Shown here in pieces: positions 19,776 to 29,222 of a DNA stretch of 64,000 nt. The DNA is from Isosphaeraceae bacterium (GTDB lineage Bacteria; Planctomycetota; Planctomycetia; Isosphaerales; Isosphaeraceae). The notes beneath the pieces were generated by a model. It did not search any database, had not been told where the DNA came from, and was given only the letters and a program-made list of their open reading frames with translations. The first letter of the stretch is position 1. Each line of letters opens with the position of its first letter. Location of the stretch: assembly GCA_026004735.1 (NCBI GenBank), contig BPJS01000001.1:2987641-3051640 (forward strand). Direction: 5' to 3'. Made by a program: the position numbers and the translations under genes.

Positions 19776-20444
19776 ATGCCCGCGATCCTTCTGGCCCTCC
19801 TCTTCCCCCTCCAACAACCCGCCCCCATCCCCAACTGGGGCATCCCTCTCGACCCCGACCAGGATTGCACCATCCGCCTCGACGACTCCACCCTCTCCAT
19901 CTCCCTTCCCGCCTCCCCCCACGAGCTCAACGCCTTCCCCAAAAAACGCAACGCCCCACGCGTCCTCCGCGACATCGAAAGCAACTGGACCGCATCCGTC
20001 CGGGCCGCCCTCTCCAGCCCAACCACCACCAATCCCCCCGCCCCGGCCCGCACCTCCGAACGCTCCGCCGGCTTGCTCGTCTGGCTCGACGAGGCCAACT
20101 TCTTCCGCGTCGCTCGCGCCGACCTCCAGGAACCAAACCACGACATGCCTCGCGCCGCCGTCCTCATCGAATACTGGCGCGACGGCCGCATCAAAGACCG
20201 CCACGTCGTCACCGAGGGACTGAGCTTTCCCCAGCCCGAAACCTGGCTCCGCCTCACCCGACGCATCGACAAAATGACCGTCGAGGCCAGCGACGACGGC
20301 CAGACCTGGACCGAACTGGCCACCATCCCCGTCCGCCTCTCCTCCCGACTCAAATTCGGCGTCGTCGCCACCAACACCTCCGGCGCACCACTCGTCGCCC
20401 GGTTCTCGGACCTCGCGTTCAAAAACATCCGCCTGACCCCCTAA
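19776..20444 (+). CDS. Secreted DUF1349 protein (concanavalin A-like fold)
   Basis: 222 residues with a short hydrophobic export signal (MPAILLALLFPLQQ). The body matches the DUF1349 pattern: GLLVWLDEANFFRVARAD, ETWLRLTRRIDKMTVEASDDGQTWTELA, and a C-terminal GVVATNTSGAPLVARFSDLAF. Such domains are lectin-like sandwiches, often carbohydrate-associated. GGAG lies about 10 nt before the ATG. The frame is open upstream over the previous gene, but that part is a shadow. A TTGAC-N4-GTCAA dyad lies 37 nt upstream. It lies 89 nt after the peptidase gene, so could share its transcript or have its own promoter. Confidence 0.8.
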   Translation: MPAILLALLFPLQQPAPIPNWGIPLDPDQDCTIRLDDSTLSISLPASPHELNAFPKKRNAPRVLRDIESNWTASVRAALSSPTTTNPPAPARTSERSAGLLVWLDEANFFRVARADLQEPNHDMPRAAVLIEYWRDGRIKDRHVVTEGLSFPQPETWLRLTRRIDKMTVEASDDGQTWTELATIPVRLSSRLKFGVVATNTSGAPLVARFSDLAFKNIRLTP

Positions 20445-20789
20445 TCCGCCCTCCCCTCCACACCGACCCATCAACTCCCAACCCAACCGCCGCCGCCACT
20501 TCCCCCGCCGGCCCCGCGTCTGGGGCATCCCCTGCCCAGGCGCGACCGCCAGTCCCCCGCACGCTTGCCGCGGACCTCGGGCCCTCGGCCGCTCCCTGCC
20601 AGCCTCGACACTCCTCCGCCGCCAGCTTCTCCCCTCAGCCCGACCGCAGGTCGAGAATCGCCTGCACCCGCCCCGCCGCAGCCCTGCGCCGTTCCAGCCA
20701 CTCCCCCCACGTAGTCCCTCACCGACATCGCCACCAGTCACACCCCCCACGAACCCAACGACCCCGACCCCCAATCCCGCGCCACCCGA
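20445..20789. other. Non-coding or decayed stretch
   Basis: No intact gene. On the minus strand a short reading around 20640-20740 gives SVRDYVG, then, after dropping one base from the C6 run in CTCCCCCCACG near 20712-20717, EWLERRRAAAGRVQAILDLRSG and a stop. This could be the tail of a decayed gene, but no family is recognised. Confidence 0.3.
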
Positions 20790-21092
20790 TCACGGCGGCG
20801 CTTCCGTAATCAACGCATCCGAATACGCCACCACACCCGGCGCCAGATCATAAAACGCCGCGCTCCAAAACTCCCTGTGACCAGGCTTCCGACACAACCA
20901 ACGCCACGTATGCTCCCACAGATACTCAATCAAGCGCGCATCATGCGGCGTCGCCTGAACCCGCACCAGACCCGACGCCAGCATTGGCCCGTGAGCACCA
21001 ACAACCCCCACCACCCCCAGCGCAACCGGCCATACCCACTGACCCGGCCGGGACGAACCTTCCCCACCCTGCCCTACCCATCCAGAATCCAT
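20790..21092 (-). pseudogene. Truncated N-terminus of a large planctomycete membrane protein
   Basis: 100 codons. Residues about 20-45 form one hydrophobic helix, followed by HGPMLASGL, DARLIEYLWEHTWRWL, a W(S)xxFYDLAP segment and VVAYSDALI. This pattern is typical of the first extracytoplasmic loop of large multi-helix membrane proteins (about 700 residues) in planctomycetes, where the SPPxFYP and AYSDxLL elements precede a second helix. Here the frame stops right after that loop, so some 90 percent of such a protein is missing. I infer a deletion remnant. Alternatively it is a real small membrane protein. Recognition is from memory of the pattern, not from a search. Confidence 0.4.
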
Positions 21093-21303
21093 GCCGATCC
21101 CACCCCGTCACCACCCCCCGCCCGGTCCGCTCCCGAGCCTTCCCTCGCTCCCGGCCCCTACGCCAAGCCCCAGCCTCCCCAACAGCCCTCCGCACAACAC
21201 CCGCGCCGGTAACGCCACCACTCCTCAGCCCCTCCCACACCCCCTCTTCGACCTAATCCCCCCCACCCCTTCTGGCTCATTGCGCCGACCTTCCTAAGCC
21301 CCC
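21093..21303. other. Intergenic region, no feature recognised
   Basis: A C-rich stretch between the membrane-protein remnant and the terminator of the oxidoreductase gene. Overlapping ORFs on both strands have shadow-like Gly/Arg or Pro/Ser composition. Confidence 0.4.
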
Positions 21304-21345
21304 AAAAACACAACGCCGGCCCCGTTCCATCGAACGAGGCCGGCG
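21304..21345 (-). terminator. Rho-independent terminator of the Gfo/Idh gene
   Basis: A 14-bp stem (21314-21327 with 21332-21345, one mismatch) closes a 4-nt loop. On the minus strand it is followed by a T-rich stretch (complement of CCAAAAACACAA). It lies 58 nt after the stop of the oxidoreductase gene. Confidence 0.7.
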
Positions 21346-21402
21346 CCCATCCCAAGAAACGGCTCACGGCCACCGGCCGGCGGCCATCCGTCAAACCCGC
21401 CC

Positions 21403-22743
21403 CTACGACTCCACCACCTCATAACCCTTCCGTTGCGGCCGAGTCTGCCAACCATTCGCCTCCTCGTCCCCGACAATCTGCTCTGTCTCCGGGTCCCAGG
21501 TCAGCGCCCGGTTCAGCCGCAACGCAATGTTCGCCAGGTGACACGTCGTCAATGCCCGGTGATGCGTCCACACATCCGACACCGGCTCGCCCCGATCCCG
21601 GCAACACTCAATGAAATTCCCCATGTGGCTGTCCAGCTTCTTGCCCTTGCGAAGCCTGACCAGCTCCTCCATCGGCACCGGATTCTCATAAAGCGCCGGC
21701 ACCGCTGCACCCTCTAGGTCAATCCGGTCCCGGGTGACAAAAATCTTCCCCCGCGTCCCCTCAAACCGCACGCCATTCTCCGTGTCGTCCCGAATCTCCA
21801 GGAGCACCCCATTCGGGAAAGTGCACTTCACGAGAAACGCCGTCGGTGTGTTGAACTGGTCGTCCACCGTCGGCCAGCCCTTCTCAAACGGCACCGGCAG
21901 CTCCCGCTTCTCGACCTCAATCCGCTTCGGCCCCGAATGCTCCATGCCCATCCCCCAATGGGCAATGTCCACATGGTGCGCACCCCAGTCGGTCAGCTTG
22001 CCCCCTGAATACTCATACCACCACCGAAAACTGCCATGACACCGCTCCTTGATGTACTCAACCTTCGGCGCCTGGCCCAGCCACATGTCCCAGTTCAACT
22101 CCGGCGGCGGCGTCTCCTTCGCAAACGGTCCTCCCGCCGGACCTCCTCCAATCGCCGCCGTCACCTTCTTCAGATCCCCAATCCGACCCGCCCGGACCAT
22201 CGCCACCGCCAGCAAGAATACCCGGTTGTGGTCGCTCCGCTGCTGCGTGCCCACCTGGAGAATCCGACCCGTCTCCCGCGTCACCTTCGCCAGCAGCTTC
22301 CCCTCGGCAATCGTCAACGTCAGCGGCTTCTCACAATAGACATCCTTGCCACTGCGCATCGCATCCACACAAATCTTGGTGTGCCAGTGATCGGGCGTCC
22401 CAATCAACACCGCGTCAACATCCGTCCGCTCCAACAACTTACGATAATCCTCATAGGCCTCGGCCTTGCTCTTCCCAATCCCCTCCGACGTCCGCGCCTT
22501 CTCCAGATGGTTCTTGTCCACATCGCAGACCGCCACAAAATCGCCAAAATGCCCCGCCCACTCCGCAATCCCCCGCCCCTGACCCCCACACCCAATCAAC
22601 GCCAGCCGCGGCCGCTCATTCCTGGACCTCACCAGCTCGGCTTCCACCCGCCCCGACCCCATCACCCACGGCGCCAGCAACGGACTGGTCCCCGTCACCC
22701 GCAAAAAATCCCGGCGGCTGCGACCAGCTCGAATCAACATCAC
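21403..22743 (-). CDS. Gfo/Idh/MocA family oxidoreductase with Tat signal
   Basis: 446 residues. The twin-arginine signal SRRDFL at residues 9-14 indicates Tat export, as is common for planctomycete members of this family. The Rossmann motif is LALIGCGGQGRG (about 48-59), followed by GTPDHWHTKICVDAMRSGKDVYCEKPL, in which the EKP lysine binds cofactor and substrate. The C-terminal domain contains WDMWLGQAP, WWYEYSGGKLTDWGAHHVDIAHWGMG and the histidines of the active site. These enzymes oxidise or reduce sugars and sugar derivatives with NAD(P). A terminator follows. The sugar is not predictable. Confidence 0.9.
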   Translation of the reverse strand: MMLIRAGRSRRDFLRVTGTSPLLAPWVMGSGRVEAELVRSRNERPRLALIGCGGQGRGIAEWAGHFGDFVAVCDVDKNHLEKARTSEGIGKSKAEAYEDYRKLLERTDVDAVLIGTPDHWHTKICVDAMRSGKDVYCEKPLTLTIAEGKLLAKVTRETGRILQVGTQQRSDHNRVFLLAVAMVRAGRIGDLKKVTAAIGGGPAGGPFAKETPPPELNWDMWLGQAPKVEYIKERCHGSFRWWYEYSGGKLTDWGAHHVDIAHWGMGMEHSGPKRIEVEKRELPVPFEKGWPTVDDQFNTPTAFLVKCTFPNGVLLEIRDDTENGVRFEGTRGKIFVTRDRIDLEGAAVPALYENPVPMEELVRLRKGKKLDSHMGNFIECCRDRGEPVSDVWTHHRALTTCHLANIALRLNRALTWDPETEQIVGDEEANGWQTRPQRKGYEVVES

Positions 22744-22840
22744 ACGCCCCGTTTCTGTTCTCGTGACTGATCCTCAGACCACGCCCACTCTCCGGCGTGA
22801 TCCAAACCCCCCATCAGAATAAAGCCCCTCCCACCTCCCC

Positions 22841-24163
22841 TCAAGGCAATCCCACTCCCCCCTCCGGACGCTTCACCACCACCCCACCCTTCATCACAAA
22901 ATCCACCGACTCCAACACCCGCACATCCTCCAGCGGATCCCCATCCACGGCGATCAAATCCGCATACAACCCCACCGCCACCCGACCCACCCGGTCCGAC
23001 CAGCCCAACAACTCCGCCGCATCCGACGTCGCCGCGCGAATCGCACCCGCCGGCGTCATTCCATACTGGACCATGTACGCAAACTGCTTCGCATTGTCCC
23101 CATGGGGATAAACCCCCGCATCTGTCCCAAACGCCACCCGCACCCCCGCCTCCACCGCCCGCCGGAAATTCTCCCGCTGCAACTGCCCCAACGCCCGCTC
23201 CTTGTCAATCGACTCCTGCGGCAATTTCAATTCAATCGCCTTTCCCAACAAATAATCATCATTATAAATATCCGCCACCAGCCACGTCCCCCGCTCCTTC
23301 ATCATCCGGATCCCCTCCTCGTCGATCAGCGAGCCATGCTCGATCGAATCCACGCCCGCCCGCACCGCATTCTTGATCCCCTCCGCCCCATGCGCATGCG
23401 CCGCCACCTTCCGCCCCGCCGCATGCGCCTCCTCCACACACGCCCGCAGCTCTTCCACCGTATACTGCGCCGCCCCCGGCGAATCCCCCCGCGACATCAC
23501 CCCGCCGGAGGCATGGATCTTCACCACATCCACCCCATGCTTGAGCTGCGCCCGCGTCGTTTGCCGGACCTGATCCACGCCGTCGGCAATCCGAAAATCC
23601 CGCTCCACCGGAAACAACTGCGTCCGCACCTGCGGCCCAAACCGGTTCAAATCCCCATGCCCGCCCGTCATCGACAGCGCCGGCCCGCTGGCCACCACCC
23701 GCGGCCCCACCACATGCCCCTCGTTGATCGTGTCCCGCAGCTCGACCGCCAGAAACGCCGGCGATCCCACATCCCGCACCGTCGTAAAACCCGCCATCAA
23801 CGTCGTCCGCGCATGGTTGACCGCATAAAACGCCGCCCGATACGGACCATCCTTGAACTTGTTGATCTCGTCAAACCGATCCCCCCGACTGCTCAAATGC
23901 GTATGACAGTCAATCAAGCCCGGCAACACCACATACCCCGACAAGTCCAGCACCGCCTCCCCCGACCCCGCCCCCTCCCACTCATCCAACCCAACCACCC
24001 GCGCAATCCGCTCCCCCTCGATCACAATCACCACCCGCTCCCGATATCCATCCCCCGTCCCATCAAACAACCGCCCCGCCACCACATACTGCCGCGCCGG
24101 CCGAACCTCCCCTCCCGGCTCTCCTTGGGCCAGCATCACGACAATTAATAATGTAACATGCAT
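22841..24163 (-). CDS. Secreted amidohydrolase-family metal-dependent hydrolase
   Basis: 440 residues. A short hydrophobic N-terminus (about 1-12) suggests export. The metal site of the amidohydrolase superfamily is visible: H87-x-H89 in GLIDCHTHLSS, KIHASGG, a histidine pair in VAAHAHGAEG, SIEHGSLID and the aspartate in FGTDAGVYPHGD. The sequence ends with the small beta-sandwich returning as ADLIAVDGDPLEDV. This resembles imidazolonepropionase-like and Xaa-Pro dipeptidase-like members. The translation start lies in an A/T-rich patch, with AAAGGA about 8 nt upstream, in an otherwise very GC-rich gene. The substrate could be a dipeptide or cyclic amide. Confidence 0.85.
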   Translation of the reverse strand: MHVTLLIVVMLAQGEPGGEVRPARQYVVAGRLFDGTGDGYRERVVIVIEGERIARVVGLDEWEGAGSGEAVLDLSGYVVLPGLIDCHTHLSSRGDRFDEINKFKDGPYRAAFYAVNHARTTLMAGFTTVRDVGSPAFLAVELRDTINEGHVVGPRVVASGPALSMTGGHGDLNRFGPQVRTQLFPVERDFRIADGVDQVRQTTRAQLKHGVDVVKIHASGGVMSRGDSPGAAQYTVEELRACVEEAHAAGRKVAAHAHGAEGIKNAVRAGVDSIEHGSLIDEEGIRMMKERGTWLVADIYNDDYLLGKAIELKLPQESIDKERALGQLQRENFRRAVEAGVRVAFGTDAGVYPHGDNAKQFAYMVQYGMTPAGAIRAATSDAAELLGWSDRVGRVAVGLYADLIAVDGDPLEDVRVLESVDFVMKGGVVVKRPEGGVGLP

Positions 24164-24255
24164 ATCATTATCCTTTCATGCCTAAGGCCGCCATCGCGCC
24201 GCTTCTTGCTGCAGATTCCGCCCGTCTCTCAGCCCCGCCTTGGCTCCCCGGTTCC

Positions 24256-25863
24256 TCAGCGCAGCCAGTCCGGGCGCACCAGCATCACCACCCCCAACGC
24301 CAGAATCACCGAGCCACTCACCAACTTCAGCCACCGGCCCTGCTTCTCCTCCAGCCGCTTCCGCGATAGCGTCGCTACAATCACCGCCAGCAAAATCGTG
24401 TCGTCCAGCATGTACGCCGCGATGTACAGCCCCAAATACGCGTAGTTCACCCAGAGCGGAAACCCCTGCGCGCTCAAAATCTGCGTGTACACCGCCGGCA
24501 GCCCCGCCGTGCACAACAACTCCACCGAATTGACCAGCACCGCCAGCACCATCGCCCCCAGCAGCGCAGGAACCAAATTCTCCGCCGTCACAATCTGCCG
24601 CACCCGCGCATAGATCGTCGGCTTGGCCGACTCCGGAATCGACAGGCTGATCCCCTTCTTGAACGCGAAAAAATCCTTCACGTGGATCAGCCCAATCACC
24701 ACGGCCATCGCCCCCAACACAATCTGCGCCGGGCGAACGTAGCCAATGAGCAAAAACACATTCAACCATGCCGCCATAAACACAAAATAGGCCATACCCG
24801 ATATCACCACAAACGTTCCGGCAATCGCCACGATCTTCCGCCGGTCCTTCAGCCCCACCAGCACCGAGAGCAAAAACACCAACACCCACATCGCGCACGG
24901 ATTGAAGCCATCGACCAGCCCGATCAGAAACGTAAACACCGGCAGCCCCAACGCTTTGGCGTCCAGCCGCCCCAGCACCGGCACTGTCACCCCCGTCGGC
25001 ACCTCCTCCGGCTTGCGGATCACCTGACTGCCCCCCGGATCCGCCTCCACCGGAAGTTCCGCCTCAGGCGGAAGCCCGTCCTCGGCCGGCCACTCCGCTT
25101 CCGGCGGAAGCCCGTCGCCCGGCTCCTGCACCCTCACCGCCACCTGTGGCAGGACCCACCACCCCCGCCAGTCCCACCGCAACGCTTGACCACGCTCCGC
25201 ATCCGTCCGACACGGCGTCGCCGACGGGCGGAGCATCCCCTCCAGCTGCGCCCCGGTCACCTCGGCCCCATTCCATCCCACCACCAGCCGACCGCCAAAA
25301 TGGATCGTCGGCAGCCCCGGCGGCACTCCATACGCCTGACAGAGCTGGTTCATCCGGGCCGCCGCACGCCGATCCCCGGTCACCTCCTGCACCGCCACGG
25401 CCAGCCCCGGATAACGCCGCTGCAATCCCTGCACAAACGGCAGCGCCGCCGCACACTTCGGACACCCGTTCCGGACAAACACCTCCATCGTCAGCAGGCC
25501 CTCGATCTGAGAGCCCGTCGCCGCCGCGTCCCGAAATCCCACCACCAACTGATTCGCCGCGTAAACCGTCGGCAACGCCGGCTGCCGCCCAAACTCCGCC
25601 GAAATCTCCCGCAGCCGGGCCAGAAACGCCGGATCCTTCGATACGTCAAACACCTCGACCCGGATGCCCGGCCGCCGCCGCTCCAGCTCCGCCAAAAATC
25701 CCTCCGCACGCCGGCACTGCTCACTGTCCGGCCGCACATAGAGCTCAATCCGCAAACAGGACGGCGTCTCCACCTCCTGGCTTTCAACCGCACCAACCCC
25801 GACCAGCAGCCCCACCCCCACAACCCACCCAACACCCCCACGGCGCGCACCCAAACATCTCAT
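24256..25863 (-). CDS. Thioredoxin-like domains fused to a DsbD/CcdA-type membrane domain
   Basis: 535 residues from the ATG at 25863, chosen because a signal helix (about 10-27) follows. Two thioredoxin/glutaredoxin-like domains come first: one at about 35-120 with only a single cysteine at the active-site position (SEQC50), and one at about 126-215 with a full CPKC (C134, C137). After an acidic proline-rich linker with a repeated GLPPEAE unit, a six-helix membrane domain (about 310-535) has the DsbD-like cysteines in FNPCAM and ELLCTAGLP. It would move electrons across the membrane to periplasmic thiols. The domain order (thioredoxins first) differs from classical DsbD. It could support cytochrome c maturation or redox repair. 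Confidence 0.8.
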   Translation of the reverse strand: MRCLGARRGGVGWVVGVGLLVGVGAVESQEVETPSCLRIELYVRPDSEQCRRAEGFLAELERRRPGIRVEVFDVSKDPAFLARLREISAEFGRQPALPTVYAANQLVVGFRDAAATGSQIEGLLTMEVFVRNGCPKCAAALPFVQGLQRRYPGLAVAVQEVTGDRRAAARMNQLCQAYGVPPGLPTIHFGGRLVVGWNGAEVTGAQLEGMLRPSATPCRTDAERGQALRWDWRGWWVLPQVAVRVQEPGDGLPPEAEWPAEDGLPPEAELPVEADPGGSQVIRKPEEVPTGVTVPVLGRLDAKALGLPVFTFLIGLVDGFNPCAMWVLVFLLSVLVGLKDRRKIVAIAGTFVVISGMAYFVFMAAWLNVFLLIGYVRPAQIVLGAMAVVIGLIHVKDFFAFKKGISLSIPESAKPTIYARVRQIVTAENLVPALLGAMVLAVLVNSVELLCTAGLPAVYTQILSAQGFPLWVNYAYLGLYIAAYMLDDTILLAVIVATLSRKRLEEKQGRWLKLVSGSVILALGVVMLVRPDWLR

Positions 25864-26113
25864 CGCGGCCTTCCTCCTCAGCCCGCGTCCCTCGCCTCTC
25901 CCTCCCAGGCTGCCAACCATACCGCCGCCGTCCCCGCGCGACAAGCTGAGCGACCACACCCCGCCTCCGCCCGAGCGCCTGGACCTGGCCATTTTCCCGG
26001 TCCCGCCGCAACCAAGCGGCCAGGTCGGACCGGCCGCCCGATCCGATTCCGCCCTACCCCCCTCGGCAACCCCGCCCCGCTTTTTGATCATGGGCACCCC
26101 AAACCACGTTAGA

Positions 26114-26119
26114 TACAAT
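26114..26119 (+). promoter_or_regulatory. Possible -10 element of the proline-rich protein gene
   Basis: TACAAT stands out in an A/T-rich patch (26104-26132) of this GC-rich region, 84 nt before the start codon. No good -35 is placed 16-18 nt upstream, so this is weak. Confidence 0.2.
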
Positions 26120-26202
26120 TAAGGTAAGTTAGAACTGCGCCCTCCATTCGCCCCCACATCGCCACGGACCCGCGTCGCCCACGACGCCAGGAGGCCAACA
26201 CC

Positions 26203-27132
26203 ATGCCCAGCCCCCGGCTCCTGATCGCAGCGGGCGCAACCCTGCTGGCGACCACGTCGCCCACACCCGCCCAGTACGCAACCTCCATCCCTTTCTCACC
26301 CTACTCCCGCCCGTACCAGTCCTTCTCCTACCCCACCATCCGCAACCCCTCCCTGCCCAACCAGGCTCGCCTCGAAGCCTTTGGCCCCGCCCTGGGTGGC
26401 GCCACCACCCTCGACTTGCCCGCCGCCCCCGACCTCTTCTCCATCGACCCCTACGGCACCCTCAGCCGACCCACCGGCTCCCGCTTCATCCCCTACCACG
26501 CCGCCGTCCGCACCCCCAACCGATTCGACTCCCCCTACCTCCTCCGTGACCAGCAATTCGCCGAAAACCAGGCACGACGCGACGAACTCTACTTCCAGCT
26601 CCGCAACGAACGCGACCCCAAACGCCGCACCCAGCTCGCCGAGGAACTCGCCCGCATCAACCAGGCCCTCCAGCAAGCCGCCTCCACCACCCGCCGCAAC
26701 TCCCCCCCACAAACCACCCCCGCCACCAACAACACCCCCTCCACCCCCTCCAGTCGACGCACCTCCCGCGGGACCTCCCTGGCCCTCCCCCGCTCCGACC
26801 AACCCTCACCCCCCTCCTCTCCTCCCCGAACCCCCCCCACCACCGACACCGCCCCCACCACCGACACCTCCCCCTCGATCGACCCTGAGGCCATCCTCGA
26901 ACGCAGCCGGCGCCTCAACCCGAGCCCAAACCTCTCCCCATCCCAAACCTCCCCCCTCAACCTACCCAACTCCACCCGCTCCACACCCTTCCCACCCTCC
27001 ACCACTCTAAGTGACCCCTTCCGACCCGCCCCCAACCCCCTCGACTCAACCAACCCCTTCAGCTCCGCCCCCCAGCCCGGCACCAGCCGCGTCCGCCGCC
27101 CCTCAACCTCAACCATCTCCCCCCGCCGTTGA
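26203..27132 (+). CDS. Secreted Pro/Ser/Thr-rich protein of unknown function
   Basis: 309 residues. A clear signal peptide (cleavage likely after PTPAQ or TPA, about residue 23) follows a strong AGGAGG ribosome binding site. Residues 25-125 form a non-repetitive region rich in Tyr, Phe and Pro (SIPFSPYSRPYQSFSYP). A charged, helical segment (about 118-158, ENQARRDELYFQLRNERDPKRRTQ) may be coiled coil. The rest is a low-complexity Thr/Pro/Ser tail, probably unstructured. No family recognised. A terminator hairpin lies about 160 nt downstream, so it seems to be a single-gene transcript. Confidence 0.6.
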   Translation: MPSPRLLIAAGATLLATTSPTPAQYATSIPFSPYSRPYQSFSYPTIRNPSLPNQARLEAFGPALGGATTLDLPAAPDLFSIDPYGTLSRPTGSRFIPYHAAVRTPNRFDSPYLLRDQQFAENQARRDELYFQLRNERDPKRRTQLAEELARINQALQQAASTTRRNSPPQTTPATNNTPSTPSSRRTSRGTSLALPRSDQPSPPSSPPRTPPTTDTAPTTDTSPSIDPEAILERSRRLNPSPNLSPSQTSPLNLPNSTRSTPFPPSTTLSDPFRPAPNPLDSTNPFSSAPQPGTSRVRRPSTSTISPRR

Positions 27133-27290
27133 CGCCACCACCACACCACCTAAAACACTCGAAAAGACTCTCTTCCTCTAACCCGCAAAACGCGATCACC
27201 CAGTCGCCCCCACAGCCACCGAGACGCCCTTGCGTACCCCCCCCGGACCGCGTTAAGGTAAACGCACCTTTCACGACCTCCCTTCCCCAC

Positions 27291-27323
27291 AACCCGCGCT
27301 GACCCCCGGCGCGGGTTTCTTCC
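27291..27323 (+). terminator. Terminator hairpin upstream of the nuo operon
   Basis: A perfect 9-bp stem (27291-27299 with 27309-27317) and 9-nt loop, followed by TCTTCCT. It separates the gene ending at 27132 from nuoA and implies that the nuo operon has its own promoter within 27324-27393, or an attenuated read-through. Confidence 0.6.
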
Positions 27324-27393
27324 TGAACGACTTTGTGAAACAGTTCACGAAGTCCAAACCCAGAACGTCTCTCCCGCTTGCTCAGATGGGCCG

Positions 27394-27870
27394 ATGACCA
27401 CCACCTTCCACCCCATCTTCCTATTCATCGTGTTCGCCCTCTTTGGCGTCGCGCTGGTCATGCTCGTCCTCAGCGCCATCCTGGGGCCGCGACGCACCAC
27501 GCCCGTCAAGCAAATGCCCTACGAGTCCGGCATGGACCCGGTCGGCGACGCCCGCCAACGCTTCGACGTCCGCTACTACCTGATCGCCATCGCCTTCCTC
27601 CTCTTCGACGTCGAACTGCTCTACCTCTACCCCTGGGCCGTCGCCCAATGGTCCGCCGACTCCCCGGCCGTCAGCACCCCGATAGCCCTCTCCGAGGCTG
27701 CCGACCCCGGCCAAACCGGCGCCCCCTCCCTGCCCCCTCTGGCCTCCGCCGCCGCCGGCATCCCACCGGTCTTCCGCAACTTGGTCTTTGTCGAAATTCT
27801 GGTCTTTATCGCCGTCCTCGCCGCGGCCTACGCCTACGCTTGGCGCAAGGGAGTTTTCTCATGGCGCTGA
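27394..27870 (+). CDS. nuoA: NADH-quinone oxidoreductase subunit A
   Basis: 158 residues, three membrane helices (about 8-31, 60-82 and 128-150). The family signature [33 protein letters not shown] is clear and includes the glutamate and aspartate on the cytoplasmic loop and in helix 2. The loop between helices 2 and 3 carries about 40 extra Ala/Pro/Ser-rich residues. First gene of a 14-gene complex I operon; its end overlaps nuoB by 10 nt. Confidence 0.95.
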   Translation: MTTTFHPIFLFIVFALFGVALVMLVLSAILGPRRTTPVKQMPYESGMDPVGDARQRFDVRYYLIAIAFLLFDVELLYLYPWAVAQWSADSPAVSTPIALSEAADPGQTGAPSLPPLASAAAGIPPVFRNLVFVEILVFIAVLAAAYAYAWRKGVFSWR

Positions 27871-28565
27871 CACCCTCGCTCGACAACCCCCGTTCCCCCG
27901 CCCTCCTGGCCAACAACCCCAGGCTCCTTCGCCACGCCGGCGGCGCCGACCTGCCCGAAGGCATCCAGGTCACCACCCTCGATGCCGCCGTCAACTGGTG
28001 CCGCAAATACAGCCTCTGGCCCATGCCCTTCGCCACCGCCTGCTGCGGCATCGAGCTGATGGCCGTTGGCGCCAGCCGCTTCGATATCGCCCGCTTCGGC
28101 GCCGAGGTCATGCGCTTCTCCCCACGCCAGTGCGACCTGATGATCGTCGCCGGCCGCGTCGTCATGAAAATGCTCCCCGTCCTCCAACGCATCTGGCTCC
28201 AGATGCCCGAACCCAAGTGGTGCATCAGCATGGGCGCCTGCGCCTGCACCGGCGGCGTCTTCGACACGTACGCCGTCGTTCAGGGCGTCGACCGCTTCAT
28301 CCCCGTCGACGTCTACATCCCCGGCTGCCCACCCCGCCCCGAACAAATCCTCCGCGCCCTGATGGATATGCAAGACAAAATCCAGCGCGGCGGCCGACTC
28401 AACGGCACCGCCCTCCCCGAACAAATCCTCAAAGAACAACTCTTCGAGCAATCCCGCTCCTCACCCGCCGCCCGCCTCCTTGCCCGCCAGGAACGCGGCG
28501 ACGAGGCCCGCTTCGGTTACCGCCTCCCCGGCGGCTCCGCCTCCCTCGGAGCCAACGAACTCTAA
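27861..28565 (+). CDS. nuoB: NADH-quinone oxidoreductase subunit B
   Basis: 234 residues. It holds cluster N2, the last iron-sulfur centre before quinone; the four cysteines are C61-C62 in the tandem ACCG, C127 in [10 protein letters not shown] and C156 in IPGCPPRP. The start is set at 27861 inside the end of nuoA; the longer open frame upstream is a shadow. The C-terminus has about 40 extra charged residues after the family core. Part of the peripheral arm at the membrane junction, next to NuoD and NuoI. Confidence 0.95.
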   Translation: MALTPSLDNPRSPALLANNPRLLRHAGGADLPEGIQVTTLDAAVNWCRKYSLWPMPFATACCGIELMAVGASRFDIARFGAEVMRFSPRQCDLMIVAGRVVMKMLPVLQRIWLQMPEPKWCISMGACACTGGVFDTYAVVQGVDRFIPVDVYIPGCPPRPEQILRALMDMQDKIQRGGRLNGTALPEQILKEQLFEQSRSSPAARLLARQERGDEARFGYRLPGGSASLGANEL

Positions 28566-28615
28566 CCCTCGGCACCCTCCACGATCACCGGAACCAGCGG
28601 TACCCCGAGGCCGAC

Positions 28616-29173
28616 ATGAACCCCACCACCGCCCACCCATCACCCCCAACCGCCACCGCCTCCGACCCCCGCCTCAGCCGCGCCCGCGCCTTGCTCGAAC
28701 CGGTGCTCGGTCCCACCCTCAAAACCTCCTCCTTCCGCGACAACCTCCGCATCTTCGTCGAACCCGACCAGCTCCTGCCCGCCCTCGCCGCCCTCCGCGA
28801 CCGCGGCGGCTTCCACCTCGTCGAACTCGGCGGTACCGACTACCTCCACTACCCCAAGCCCAGCGGCTCCGGCAAGCGCTTCGAAGTCCACTACGTCCTG
28901 CTCAACCGCGACACCACCGATCGCCTCATCCTCAAAGTCGGCGTCGACCCCGACAACCCCTCGCTCCCCTCGGCCACCTCGCTCTGGCCCGGCGCCGACT
29001 GGTTGGAACGCGAGGTCTTCGACATGTTCGGCATCCGCTTCGACGGCCACCCCGACCTCCGACGCATCCTCATGCCCGACCAGTTCACCGCCTTCCCCCT
29101 CCGCAAGGATTACCCCCTCCGCGGACGCGGCGAACGCCACAACTTCCCCCGAATCACCCGCGCCGAAAGCTAA
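28616..29173 (+). CDS. nuoC: NADH-quinone oxidoreductase subunit C
   Basis: 185 residues, separate from NuoD (not fused as in E. coli). GAGG lies 5 nt before the ATG. The 30-kDa subunit signature is complete: [37 protein letters not shown] followed by [14 protein letters not shown]. It forms the scaffold of the peripheral arm with NuoD. The much longer open frame upstream (from 27788) runs antiphase over nuoB and is not coding. Confidence 0.95.
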   Translation: MNPTTAHPSPPTATASDPRLSRARALLEPVLGPTLKTSSFRDNLRIFVEPDQLLPALAALRDRGGFHLVELGGTDYLHYPKPSGSGKRFEVHYVLLNRDTTDRLILKVGVDPDNPSLPSATSLWPGADWLEREVFDMFGIRFDGHPDLRRILMPDQFTAFPLRKDYPLRGRGERHNFPRITRAES

Positions 29174-29222
29174 ACCACCGCCCACTCAACCCAGCCCGCT
29201 CCGGCTCCAGGAACCATCCCCC

